Positions 9,926 to 21,325 of a stretch of 64,000 nt of DNA are shown piece after piece. The notes beneath the pieces are model-generated. The model was not told where the DNA came from. It searched no databases and saw only the letters and a list, made by a program, of their open reading frames with translations. Numbering within the stretch: the first letter of the stretch is position 1; every line of letters begins with the position of its first letter. The stretch comes from Umbilicaria muhlenbergii (taxonomy: Eukaryota > Ascomycota > Lecanoromycetes > Umbilicariales > Umbilicariaceae). Made by a program: the position numbers and the translations under genes. Location of the stretch: assembly GCA_000611775.1 (NCBI GenBank), contig KK106983.1, positions 93,607 through 157,606 of the forward strand, read 5' to 3'.

Positions 9926-11861
9926 TCACAACTCCCTTTTCACTAACGCAACAGGCGGTACATAATGAAACCTTCCAACCACGACATAATACCCGGTCGC
10001 GAAAATGAGCATCCCACCATATATGGCAATGCTCCAATTCATAGTCCTAGCAACCACGGGCGTGGCGCTAGGAAAGAAAGTAAATGCATAGATCGATAAC
10101 AGGAAACACATTGACCCAACATTGATCGCAAAGCCATAGCGGCCAAGAGACCATCGCCGCGCAGGCAGAGGCTCCCCTCGGATGCGTTTCAGCAGAACAC
10201 AGCCGATGGAGATGAAGTACGAGGTGAGCACAGTGACGGCGGAGAGGGAGAGGATGGCGTTGAGAGCGACAGAGGAGCCGATGTTGATCATCGAGAGAGC
10301 TATGGTGACGAGGAGGGAGACGATGACTGCGTTGAGGGGAATGTTCCAGCCGGGGGTGACCTGTCGAAATTAGACTAAACCACCAGGCAATCAGATCTCA
10401 AAAACTCACGTGTGCGAGCGTCGACGAGAACGGCACCCCTTTGTCGCGGGCAAAGGACCATAATTGCCGAGAGGCGGTGGCGATTTCGGAAATGCAGCTG
10501 GCGACGAGGGCGAGGATCACGACCAATACCATGAGATTTGTACCGGCGAGACTATTGGTTGCGTTGTGGATGATTTGGATGAAAGGGTAGCCCGTCGTGG
10601 AGGCCAGGATAGAGGTAACGTCACCAAGGGTGAAGCACAAGGTGAGGACCATTACCAAACCGAGTACGGAACTCAGAGCGACAGACCACATAATGGCTTT
10701 TGGTAGGGTTGCTCCAGCGTCTTCAACCTCTTCAGCTATCGGATGGTGTTGATTAGCATCACTATCGTCCCTGCAATCAATTACCTGTCATCACTCACAC
10801 ATGTGTACTGCGCAATCGAATCCCACCATAGAAACTATCGGCGTCAGCAAGCCGATCATCACTGACGTCCCAGTATCCGCCCAACCGCCGCTGTTGCGGA
10901 ATTCTGTGAAAACAGCCTTTGCACTGTTCCGGGGTGATAGGACCCATAACGGGACGATTATGGCGAATAGACCGGAAATGTGAAGAATCAGAAGCAATCC
11001 CTCCACTAGTGGTAGCTTCTTGGCCAGGAAAGTGTTGAAGAGAATGCAAAAGGTAGAGATGGCAACAACAAGTAACGTTCCGTGCCAGCGTTCATATACA
11101 TAGGTAGGGTCATTCAAAACTAAGAGGCCTTGGATGACGGTTCCAGCCAAGAAGGCAATACCTACAATACCCGCCTGCCATCCTGTAAAGCAAAGCCAGC
11201 CTGTTTAGGTAGATAAGATAAAGACTTTAAACGGCATGGGAACAACTTGTTACCGGTTATATAACTCAAGTACTTTTGGCATCTCCGAGGCGCGAACTCG
11301 GAAACCCAGTGGTACTGGCCCGCTGACGTGGGAGCCCTATCATTTTGTATATCAGCTGTCAGGTTGAACACATATTGGCCGAGGCCCCTACATTGATGCC
11401 ATCTCGGCTACACTCGCGTAGACCAGTAAGAACCCTAGGATGATTGCAATGAAACCCCAGACCAATCCTGCAGTACCCCCATCGACCAGGGCGATACTGA
11501 GTGCTCTGTCCGTTCTGTTAGTATCCGAGGCGATTGCAACGGGCGCCCCCAAACGACACTCACGTAATAATGATTTCCCATGTGCTGATGAGGGTGCATG
11601 CGAAACCCACCAAGGAGATGAAGCGGAAGTTGCGCTGCACATTCTCAGTAAGTTGACCTTGAATATATGAATCGTCCATGGCTTTACACGCAATTCCTGC
11701 ACCCTTCCCAGATTGGACATATCGCGCCTATCAGCCGCAGTGCCATGCCACCTTCCAGCCACTGGCCCCATCTCAAGGCCATCTTCCTCGTCCTTGACCA
11801 CGCTGGTTTGAAGCTGGCCGATCGCTGCCTCTTTGTTCTTGTCAACAGAAGAGTCTGACAT
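9926..11861 (-). CDS. Amino acid/GABA/choline-type permease (APC superfamily)
   Basis: Multi-exon gene on the minus strand starting at MSDSSVDKNKEAAIG (11861). Exon 1 is 11861-11688 and exon 2 is 11634-11564; further exons follow down to the stop at 9926, about 500 residues in all. Joins include QELR-RNFRFISLVGF, EIIIT-ALSIALVDGG and EMASM-APTSAGQYHWVSE. The membrane segments and the motif SAGQYHWVSEFAPRRCQKYL after TM2 are typical of the fungal amino acid/choline transporter group of APC permeases. A conserved stretch (VGFDCAVHMSEEVEDAGATL) and about 12 hydrophobic helices support transport of an amino acid, GABA or choline at the plasma membrane or vacuole. Substrate is not determinable. 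An in-frame ATG 69 bases upstream exists, but MSDSS fits family starts better. Confidence 0.85.
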
Positions 11862-12950
11862 AGTAGAGGGAATGGATCGAAGGCGAACGGACAAGCAACC
11901 CAAAGTATGTGGAGGAGCAGTCTGAGGCATTTCCAGTCAAGGGTAGCCCACCATGGACCAAATTAAATGCTTGGGTTCCATGTTTCGCCGGCATCTCATG
12001 CATGCTGTTGTTGTACAAGCCTTTACCCAGTTGGATGTTCTCGCACAGGGCAGGAACCAGGCAAAGGCTGGTTGAACAGACATTGCCACCTAACTCCACT
12101 AATCAAACAGCCAGTCAGTGACAGGCTGATCCTAGTACAATAGAGCAGACGTTAAGTTACACGCGGCCAAGTTGATTCTGCGCGGCCCGATATGTTCAGA
12201 AATCCAATCAGCGAGACGTGGGGATCCTCAGACATGTACGTGAATCCTTCGGCTAACTGATGCTTGTATTCGTCAATGAACGAGAGCAGACCCTCTCAGC
12301 ACACCCAATCTGGATGGAAAGGAGAACTTCTATTTGTACAAGCTTACCAAAGGCATGGAACGGAACGTATCTGATAGAGGTTCTTAAGAATGCCAAGTCA
12401 CACGCGCCAGAAAACTGCGTAGTTATACAGCAGCAAAACTTGGACTCCAACCTGGACAGCCAGATACCTCACAAGTTGCCAAGATGCAAACGGGCCGCTA
12501 GAATCTATCAGTTGAAAAGATCAACGGACATAGTCCTAAGACCCCCCAAGGCTGATGTCCAAATACAGCAGTGATAGGATAGCGAGCCATGCGGGAGTCA
12601 TCCTGAAGTCAACGGCCATTCCTAGACCGCTATGCGAGCGCTGCGTAAAGCGGGGAACGAGCACTGATACTCCTTGGTGTACGGAATAGTATCGTACCAG
12701 ACATAGGTGGAGAAAACCAAGAATGAATCACGCTGCATATCCTCACATGCAGTGGTCAGTAGCTGGGCTGGACTCAAGAGGCAGTTGGACAATGGGAATG
12801 AATCCCAGCAGTTGGCTAATGTACGTTGCTCTTCGTGCGTTGGCTACCCATGTGATATCAGACCCTTTCCAATTCCTTGTGCAATGTGGAACAGTGATAG
12901 AGAGCAGGTCGTTCCCCCGCAACATAGCATCCATCTCTACACCATCAACC
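11862..12950. promoter_or_regulatory. Divergent promoter region of permease and P450
   Basis: About 1.1 kb with no credible gene. The long plus frame that begins at 12723 is the 5' extension of the P450 frame; its true start is taken at 12951. Confidence 0.4.
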
Positions 12951-14577
12951 ATGTCATTTCTTCTTCTGAACGTTGGCATAATAGTCCTGCTCTTGTCCCT
13001 AATCTACAAATACATTATTGTACCGACTTACATCTCTCCACTTTCCCAGATCCCCAATGCTCACTTTACTTCCCCCTTCGCAGCAACATGGATACGGTGG
13101 AAACGTCGAACCGGCTTCGAATGCCGCTCCATCTTCGCCGCCCACCAAAAACATGGCCCCATTGTCCGACTCGGCCCCAACGAACTCAGCGTTGCCTCCC
13201 TCGACGGCCTTCGCCAAATATACACCGGGGGCTTCGAGAAAGACCCATGGTACATTGATGAATTCATGAACTATGAAACCCCTAACATGGGCAGCATGCT
13301 TCAACATAAGCCACACTCGGCACAGAAACGCATGATCGCAAATGTGTACTCCAAATCTTACGTGCAAAACTCCCCAGATATGTCCACATTGTCCGCGGTG
13401 CTGCTCCGCGACAGGTTCCTGCCCCTTCTGCAACACCTAGCTAAGAACGATACCGCCGTCAATGTGCTTGAGATGTTTCAAGCTGCTGGCATGGACTTCA
13501 TGTCCGCGTACCTCTTCGGCATCACCAACTCGACCAACTTCCTTTGCAACGCCCCGGCACGCCAACGATACTTCCAGCTCTACCGCACCAAAGCTCGTCA
13601 TCTTCCAGGCGCAGAGAGCGCCATTCAAGAGCTTGAAGCTCTTGGCCTCTCCCTGTGTCAAGCCGCCGAGGAATTCTCTCGAGGCCCCTCCGACACACAA
13701 TCATCTGACACGCCTTCCACAAACCCCGTCGTATACTCCAAACTATCCTCGCAACTCAACTCTCCCCAACAGCCCACGCAACAGAAGGACCTAATCCTCG
13801 CCTCCGAAATGTTCGACCACATGCAGGCGAGCCACGAAGGCACAGGCATCACCCTCACATACCTATTATACGAGCTATCCCGCCGCCCCACCCTCCAATC
13901 CTCTCTCCGCACCGAACTCCTCACCCTCTCCCCACCCCTCACCTACCCCCTTCTTCCCCAAAGCCCAAACACCCCCATAGAAGCCGATCCCCCCATCCAC
14001 CCCTCCCCCACCGCCATCGACACCCTCCCTCTCCTCCACGCCCTCATCACCGAAACCCTCCGTCTCTACGCCCCCGCCCCCGCGCCCCAACCCCGCACCA
14101 CCCCACCCGGCGGCACCACCCTCGAAGGCCACGCCAACATCCCCGCCGGCGTGCGCGTCAGCACCTCCGCATACTGCCTGCACCGCAACGCGGCCGTGTA
14201 CCCCGAGCCCACAGCTTTCAAGCCCGAGCGATGGCTGCAGGGGGAGAAAGGCGCCGGGGGCAGCGAGGAGATGCGGAGGTGGTTCTGGGCCTTTGGGAGC
14301 GGGGGCCGGATGTGCTTGGGGAATCATTTCGAGATGCAGAGTAAGTGTTTCGCACATGAATAACCCGAATCCAATTGAACTGAAGTGGGATTCGGGTTGG
14401 TTTGGCGGATATGCTGACGAGGCGACTGTAGTGCTGAAGCTGCTGGTTGCGGGGATCTATACGAATTATACGACGACGATTGTTGATGATGAGGGGATAG
14501 AGCAGATGGACGCGTTTATTGCGTCGCCGGTGGGGAATAAATTGATCTTGAAGTTTCATGAGGTTCAACGGACCTAA
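12951..14577 (+). CDS. Cytochrome P450 monooxygenase
   Basis: Two exons: 12951-14340 and 14432-14577 (join FEMQ-MLKLLVAGIYTNY), giving 511 residues. An N-terminal membrane anchor (residues about 3-25, FLLLNVGIIVLLLSLIYKYI) would place it at the ER. The oxygen-binding I-helix region is ASHEGTGITLTYLLYEL, the ExxR motif is in ITETLRLYAP, the PERW-type motif is FKPERWL, and the haem loop is FGSGGRMCLGNHF with the Cys ligand at about 455. The N-terminal LSQIPNAHFTSPFAATWIRW resembles many uncharacterised Pezizomycotina P450s. Reaction and substrate unknown. No secondary-metabolite backbone gene is nearby. The C-rich codons of the second half may reflect a low-complexity insertion before the K helix. 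Confidence 0.92.
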
Positions 14578-15259
14578 AATTGCCTTGATTGGCTTGGGGA
14601 GTGAGTGCTCTCACTCATTCTACTTCTGAGGGGGCGTTTGTTTAGCTTAGTATTCTCATACCCATGAACGTGATTTATATCAGAGCAATATGAGCATTGG
14701 AACCGTCCGCACAGAGGTTTGACTTGATTGAAATTCAGCATGATACAAGTAGGATAGGAATATCAAGGCTAGATCCTTTCTTATCAGAATGACCACTTGC
14801 CAAAACTTCACTGCCCTGCCAAGCCAAACTCGACACAATATAGGGCGCTAAGACCGTTCCTCTCGCCCTCCCCCAACAGCTTCCACCTTCACCATCCACG
14901 ACAGCAAACCCCGTCAGAGAAGTACAACAATCCCTTCTGCGGCGATCCCCATCCTGACCTTGAGTTCAACATCCAGGACATAGCAATCCCATTCAGAGCA
15001 GAGGATCCTCTCCGCCGACCAACCTATAGCTCCTCATATACCCCCTGACTTTAAGCTGGGGCTTCGATATGGATGGTCTGGTTCTCGGCGACATTCTCTC
15101 AGAGACTAAGGAGATCCCCCAATTTAAGAATTTAGAGCGGAGCGAGCGAGGTGAAGGGCATGGCTAAGTATATGAGCACCAGATGTAGGCGGGTCCGCCA
15201 CGGGAGTAGCGCGGGCACTAGGTGGTGAGGAAGGCGGAGCAGGATGGGTGGTGTCAGGG
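14578..15259. other. Intergenic
   Basis: Downstream of the P450 gene. No gene recognised. Confidence 0.45.
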
Positions 15260-16403
15260 CTCAGCGCCATCTTGGCAAAAGTCCTCTAGCTTCCCCTTGC
15301 GGCCTTTGGTGATCGCTTATCAAGGCCTGGTCAAGTGTTCCGGCCTTCTTCTTCCAGCGTTTGATTTTTGCTTTCGAACGTGCTTGTGCTTGCCAAAGCC
15401 GCTAAACCCTCTGCTCGCAGCCTCTGGTTGTCGCTTTTCAAGGCCTCTATCCAGGTTAGCGTGCTCTAGGCTTCTTTCTTCAACCTCCGCTCGCTCCTTT
15501 CCAAGTCCTCTATCCTCTCGTTGGCTTCGGCGGCTTCTTCTTTTAGTCTTCAGTTCTTGGCCTTGAGGTACCCTACTTCGTCAGTGGCCTGCTTCACGGC
15601 TTCCTGCCGCTCCTTCTTATCAGCTTCTAACTGCTCCTTTTCCTTCTCCACCTCTAAGACATTCTCGTGAAGCCGTTCCTTCTCTCGATTGACACTTCGA
15701 ATGATGTCCTCGACCTCCGTGAGCTTTTCCTTGCAACCTCTTCTGGTCTCGTTCCGCTTTCTTCTTCTCTTCTATCTGCTCGTCGTAAAATTCTTGATCT
15801 TTCATGGCCTGCTCCTTCAATGCCGTATTCTTGCAACGCCAGTCTTCTGTAGAAATAAGATGGTCAGTGCTTAGCGATGTTATCTCTTTCTGAAGAGTGT
15901 CATTAGCAGCACGTTGTGCGTAGAGAGTGTTGGCCAGCGGGAAGAGCTTGGTTGAAGTCAAGTTCGCCTCGTTGATGCTCCAAAGCAGGGCTCCCTCAGG
16001 GGGTTCTCTGAATTCTGTTGATTTTGGCTTGCCTTGCAATCCACGACCGCTTCTGCTCTTCCAACTCCAAGTCAGCATCCTTCAATACATGTTCCAATTC
16101 TGCTACACTTTGGCCCTGCAGCTCTGCCGCAGCTCTCTAGATATTAGAACGTAACTTGTAATCATGGTCAGCGAAGCCAGCTTCGAGTACTGTGCCTCGA
16201 TGAGTAGCTCCTTTGTACTCTATCTTACCTATGCCGTGAGAGGGCCACGTCTTTTGTTGCTGACCGCCAGTGGTAGAGCCTCCCGGGACAGAAACATTTG
16301 CCGAAGTTCTAGCTAGGGCACTCACTTTGAAATTAGCCAGGGCTTGCGCCATTGGCACATCCATAGCATCACGGGAACGGCCCGACGTGCTTTGCTGGTC
16401 CAT
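15260..16403 (-). pseudogene. Decayed coiled-coil protein gene beside repeat array B
   Basis: Minus-strand reading starts with MDQQSTSGRSRDAMDVPMAQ (16403) and runs through a conserved-looking segment (PSHGIGKIEYKGATHRGTVL; then EAGFADHDYKLRSNI). It then breaks frame into a heptad-rich region (RAAAELQGQSVAELEHVLKD; LEEQKRSWIARQAKINRIQ). After another frame change it continues as LANTLYAQRAANDTLQKEIT and a long Lys/Glu coiled coil (VKQATDEVGYLKAKN; RLKEEAAEANERIEDLERSE). At least two frame changes and several in-frame stops below 15620 interrupt it, so it looks like a pseudogene. Some breaks could be unrecognised introns. No known domain. Its start codon lies 15 bases from repeat array B. Confidence 0.5.
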
Positions 16404-16417
16404 GGTAGAAGTGATGG

Positions 16418-16755
16418 CTGTCCGATGTAGCAGCGAGACAGACCACACAGGAGAAGAGAGTGGGCACCAGGCTAGGCCACGATATAGAAAAAACGCAAAA
16501 GCAAGGCAAGGTTGAAGCACTGAATTAAGTCAGGCTTATAGGTGGCTGTCCGACGTAGCACCGGGACAGGACCACGAGAAACTCCGAGGAGATTGGTTGG
16601 GGACCGGGCAGAGCCACAGTATGAAACAAATGCAAGAACAGGAAAAGGATTATAGCACCACACTATAACAGATGTACAAGTAAGTGGCTGTCCGGTGCAA
16701 CACCGAGATAGATTACACGGGAGAAGAGAATGGGCACCGGGTGAGGCCACGGTAT
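16418..16755 (+). repeat. Two-hairpin repeat array B (three units)
   Basis: Three units start at about 16418, 16546 and 16688 with the same two boxes as array A: CTGTCCGATGTAGCAGCGAG then ACAG, and GGACCGGGCAGAGCCACAGT. The orientation is the same as array A, about 9 kb away. In the third unit box A pairs CTGTC with GATAG, keeping a G-U pair if transcribed. Confidence 0.85.
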
Positions 16756-17255
16756 GAAACAAACACGAATGAAACACCTTGAACCGGTCAAGAAACTGGC
16801 CTAACAAAGAAACAAAACATGTAGATGATAGAACATAGTGATAAATACATAGAGAAGAAAAGCTGGCGGCGAAATGAAAACTTCGTGCGTCGCTCCCGTC
16901 ACCTCGCCATAGGGCTTACCGGGTTCGGAACCGGAAAAAGGTAAAAGCATATACCTCTTCGCCAACATCACCAAGAACCAAGGGGAGGAGCACAGAGAAC
17001 CATGTCCGCGCCCAACAATTGATACTCCCGCTTCTAAAAAAGTAGTAAACCGCCGTAGGATATACAGCCTCCCAATCTCGCTTTTCTTTTCTTTTCGGTT
17101 TAAAAATAAAAAGCCAGCCACCCATGGTATCGAAACGAAAGACCGCCAGCCAGCATAAGCGCAAAAGTCCCTCCCGCACAATTATTTTTGAACGCACACA
17201 AAAAGCCCGCCCACCCACTCATCCATATACACCCCGCCCCGCCCCACCCCATCCA
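16756..17255. other. Intergenic
   Basis: No gene recognised. Contains A-rich and pyrimidine-rich tracts leading to the 3' end of the aldolase gene. Confidence 0.5.
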
Positions 17256-18377
17256 TCACAACGACTTCTCCAACGCCACCACCTCCCGAAACGCCTCCTC
17301 GTACCTCCTCACATCCACCTGCGTCGGCTTAGGCAACGGCTTCCTCGCCAACCCGCCATACCCGAAAAAGGTCTCCAACGCGCTCTTAGTACCGACAATC
17401 CCCCCCGCAATAGCCGCCCAATCGCCCCTCGCGACAACCGCCTGCATTTGCTGCGCCTCGGCCACCTTGCCCTCGGCGTACAGATCGATGAGCTTGACGC
17501 ACGCTTTGGGCGTGATGTTGCCGAGACCACAGATGACGCCCGAGCCGCCGCCGATGAGAGTCTGGAGCGTGAAATCCGCGGAGCCGCCCATGCACATGAA
17601 GCCCGAGCCCAAACGCGCGGGAGTAGCGGCGTCGGTGGCAGCGGCGATGCGGTTGAGTTTCCCCGTATTGCCGCAGGTGAGTTTGCAGCCGACGATGTTG
17701 GGGTGTTTGGAGAGCTTGTTAATGGTGTCGGAGTCGATGTCGATGCCGGCGACGGCGCCGGGGTAGTTGTAGATGAGGATGGGGAGCGGGGAGGCGGTGG
17801 CGACGTCGTGGAAGAAGTCGAGGAGGGACTCGGACGAGAAGAGCGGTTTGTAGTAGGAGGGGGGCAGGACGAGGGCGTAGTCGCCGCCGGAGAGGAGGGC
17901 TTCGTGGCAGAGCTCGATGGTCTCGCGGGTGGATTGGGTGCCGCAGCCGACGATGACGGGCAGGGAGTGGTAGCCTGCGTCGTCGAGGGCTTTACGCGTG
18001 GTTCGTGTCACCAGCTTCCTCTCGTAATGGGTGAGGTGTACGGCTTCTCCGTTTGACCCTTGCGTTGTAAGCCCGGCGACGCCCGCCTTCGCAAGCCGGA
18101 CCGCATGCTTGGCGATAGTTTCGAGATCTAGGTCTTCGGTCTTGGGGTCGAAGAAGGCGACGGTGGGGACGTAGACGCCTGGGGTAAGTGGGCGAGGGGT
18201 GTTTTGGGGCTCGTCGAGTGAGGAAGCGGAAGTGCTTTCGAAAGAGTCGCTGTACTGGGATTGCGAGTAGATTGAGCCGACACCGCCGAGCTGAGAGGAA
18301 GAGTGCGGGTGCAGAGGCAAGTCACGCTGGTTGAAGGTTTCACCAGTAGGCGATGGGGTGTCACTGTGAACAGACAT
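17256..18377 (-). CDS. Dihydrodipicolinate synthase/HOGA-type aldolase
   Basis: Single-exon gene of 373 residues starting MSVHSDTPSPTGETFNQRDL. The first 60 residues are Ser-rich and disordered. The remainder is a class I aldolase barrel of the DapA family. Visible features are TQGSNGEAVHLT (substrate loop), Tyr in LIYNYPG (about Y203) and the Schiff-base Lys in VGCKLTCGN (about K232). The C-terminal helical region is complete. Fungi make lysine by the aminoadipate route, so the likely role is a pyruvate-forming or 2-oxo-acid aldolase reaction (for example 4-hydroxy-2-oxoglutarate aldolase-like, or sugar-acid catabolism) rather than lysine synthesis. The N-terminal tail is not a clear mitochondrial presequence. 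Confidence 0.9.
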   Translation of the reverse strand: MSVHSDTPSPTGETFNQRDLPLHPHSSSQLGGVGSIYSQSQYSDSFESTSASSLDEPQNTPRPLTPGVYVPTVAFFDPKTEDLDLETIAKHAVRLAKAGVAGLTTQGSNGEAVHLTHYERKLVTRTTRKALDDAGYHSLPVIVGCGTQSTRETIELCHEALLSGGDYALVLPPSYYKPLFSSESLLDFFHDVATASPLPILIYNYPGAVAGIDIDSDTINKLSKHPNIVGCKLTCGNTGKLNRIAAATDAATPARLGSGFMCMGGSADFTLQTLIGGGSGVICGLGNITPKACVKLIDLYAEGKVAEAQQMQAVVARGDWAAIAGGIVGTKSALETFFGYGGLARKPLPKPTQVDVRRYEEAFREVVALEKSL

Positions 18378-20364
18378 GGTGAGCGGTAGTACGCCTCCAG
18401 CAAGGTAAGCTTGACGGAACGGAGGGGTGATGGGTGGTCCGAAGAAGCATAAAGGACGTTGACAGGATAACGAGTTCCGTCAGGACAGCGTGAGACATGG
18501 CCATGCTTATATTCACGCATTGCTCAGCAGGTAAGAATGACGGGAGAGGTCCGAGCAACGAAAGATGGGTAGGGGCCTTTCCACGCCTGGGTGGGGGTTC
18601 CCCCGTCGTCTGCCAATCTCAATCGTTGTGGGGGACGAGTAAGGTCCCCACTTCCCACTTCCCAGGCTCCCAGGACGCGTTGTTTGACTTGTTCCCTTTG
18701 TTGGAAAATGATAGCGGGCGACATTAGATATCCCCCACCCCTGACTCGGACCTGGACCTGCACCTAGGTCTTGACATCAGCTCTCGCTCGCAGGCTGCAG
18801 GCTGCAGCTTGTACGAGTAGAGCATGTTTGGTGTCCAGTGAGGCTTGCGCATGGCTCAGGTAATGATCGGCGCCACCAGGTATGATTGGCGTGGGCCATG
18901 CTCGCCCTAGGGTAATTCTTTGGTGTTTTACCTTCAGGCATAGTGGCCTCGTGCTATGATCTATCTCGTTCTCGTCCCGATTTATAGTGGTACGAACTGG
19001 CCCCTCCGTATGGTCGCTTGCCCGTCGCCTACACTCACCTAAATACTGGACGAATGATGATCGAATCTACTGTTACACTGGCGTCCCCAGGGACTGTGAC
19101 CAATGGGAGTCATGAACTCATGCCTAGGCAAGCAGGCAACCAGGAACGCGAACGGTCTGGAGGATTGCGATGGCTTGATGGCTTTCTTTCCCCTGCACCA
19201 ATCCCGGCAAGTGGCATCGACGATCGGGCCTGTCAATCTTTCGCACTCAAATGCAGAAAATTCCTCCTTCTAGAATGGGAGATTGTTATGCTATAAGCTT
19301 TCCCAGCCCCCGCGTAAAGCATTGGAAACTTCGGGGGGTTTGGAGTTATGGGGGAAAAGAGAGGCTTAGAAGACCCACATATCGTCCGTGGTCCAGCCGA
19401 AAGTCGATTCCGAAGACGCGGTTTCGGAGTTACTTTTTAGCGTGGGGGTTTGCAGTTCCTCATGCTGCACGCAGCACAGCTACTTGCTGGAAGGCGGTGC
19501 GAAGGCATTCTCAGCCGTACATTCGATTGGCTATGTTGTGTGCTGGGTGTTCTAGGCGTCAGGGGCGTTTGGCTAAGGTAGGAGAAGTTTGGCTGACTAA
19601 TCCCCCCACAGTTCTGGTTCGCGCCGCCTTGCTCAGAGATACCCGCAGGTTTTGCACTGGGTAGGCCGTTTGACCTCTACGTCGTGTCTAGTTGTAGGGT
19701 GTGAGTACGGGCAAAAGTTGTTACTTTCTTGGTGTGGGGGGGCGGCAGATGGCTGTGAGAGTTTGACAACAAGCTAACGACTAAGGTATTGAGGGGATGT
19801 ACTCGTACCCGTACTGTCGTACATATCGAAAACCATGCCACGAGTCCCACAGTCCCACTCATTACAACTGAAGCCGGGGGGTAACGGAGTAACTGTGACG
19901 GCTCCTCCGCCGTCCGTGTCAGATCGTCAAATGTCAAGTCCAACGCTGCACTGCCAGAGCGTACAACTAGGGTTTTGAATAATGTTCCGGTGCTAGCCTG
20001 GACTATGGTGGTGCTGATTGCCACTGCGCCAATCGGGCCAGCTACTCGGCAAAATGTCATCCTTGGGAACAAATGAAGATTCTGCCTGACACCCGTGGGA
20101 GGAAGTACCCTTGTACTGAGCATTTATCTTCTGATGCACTCTAGCAGGGATTTGGCTTGGCTGATTGTGGCCTAAGGAGCCTCAATCGTCAGGCTAAAGG
20201 TCTCACGCTCATGATGCGGCACGGACCACATTTCTGTCCGACCTATCCCATAAGCTCCCCGGACTCTGACGATCTCAGCTTCATTATTGAGTCACCCATA
20301 ACAACTGCAAGGTAAAGACCAAGGATTTCGTTCACATGTCACTTCAGTTCTTCATGGTTCGGAA
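18378..20364. other. Gene-poor stretch, about 2 kb
   Basis: No gene recognised. ORFs on both strands are short and without domains. Confidence 0.45.
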
Positions 20365-21325
20365 ATGGTAGCCAATGTGCCTTGCGCCGCCTGCAGCTGG
20401 ACGCCTGAGCGTCAAGACTCTTGCCGTTATCACAGCCACGTGAAGCTTTTCTACGGCGTCAGTGATCGTGGGGTGTCCTTGGGTTCACAGTACATCCTCA
20501 AGGAACGGTTCAGCAGCCCGCCGAACTTTGAAGCGGAAAACCTCCGATTCCTAAGGGAGAAGACCTCGATTCCGATCTCTACTCTTGTTGAGGATTGGAC
20601 GGAGGACGACGGCCACTGTTTCATGCTCACAACACGGATCCAGGGCGAACCTCTCAATGCGGTGTGGCCGGTTCTGCCCGCAGCCGATAGAGAACGCATC
20701 GCTGAGCAGACGGCTGAAGACCTCTTCTAGCTTCGCGGACTTCATTCACCACAGATGCAGAGCCTCAACGGGCAACCGCTATATTGTGGTTCTCTGTTCG
20801 CGGATGGCTACGGCGTTCCCCGCGGTCCCCTTTCCTCGGACGATGAGCTCTGGGAAGAGATGGCCAAGTCGTTGAAGGATGTTGGAATTCGCCCTATGAC
20901 CTATTAGGACTAGTGTCAGTGGTACAAGTAGCGAGCTGCCCACATAGAAAATCCACAGCCGTTTCACATCACAACAAAGGAGGTACCAGAGGAGATTCGT
21001 TAACGCTCACGACAAGGCATGCCCTCGGCGGCCCCATTTACCTTCACGCGCGCGGACCTGACGAATGTGAAGATTATGGTCATGGATAAAAACCTCGCCG
21101 GTAATCTCGATTGGGAAGCTAGTGGCTACTACCCCATGTGGTGGGAGTTTACTTGCGCAGGAATTGGCTTGGGGCAAGAAGACCATGAATGCAAGAGTCC
21201 CCCACGAAAGTATATGCATGATCACCCCCCGGCACGCGAATTCTGGCGAATGTTTCACTATCTTCGCAAGTATCATGATCTGGACGAAGAGGGAGAAGCT
21301 ACTACAGGCGTTACTTGAAGACTAG
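20365..21325 (+). pseudogene. APH-fold phosphotransferase-like pseudogene
   Basis: Continuous similarity to the fungal aminoglycoside-phosphotransferase (APH) family is seen across broken frames. The first part contains LGSQYILKERFSSPPNFEAE, ISTLVEDWTEDDGHCFML and GEPLNAVWPVLPAADRERIA. A TAG near 20728 interrupts the frame, which then continues LRGLHSPQMQSLNGQPLY. A further TAG near 20905 and TAA near 21000 precede MPSAAPFTFTRADLTNVKIM, AGNLDWEASGYYPMWWEFTC and FWRMFHYLRKYHDLDE. A frameshift near 21300 moves the expected tail (LLQALLED) to another frame. The usual catalytic HGD is RAD here; the Asp and the following DWE are kept. These enzymes form large, often dispensable fungal families and act on unknown small molecules. 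This copy is a dead host gene. Confidence 0.75.

Noticed and set aside
7167-16755. One large transposon or Starship bounded by the two repeat arrays
   Set aside because: Both arrays have the same orientation, no tyrosine-recombinase captain was seen, and intact permease and P450 genes lie between.
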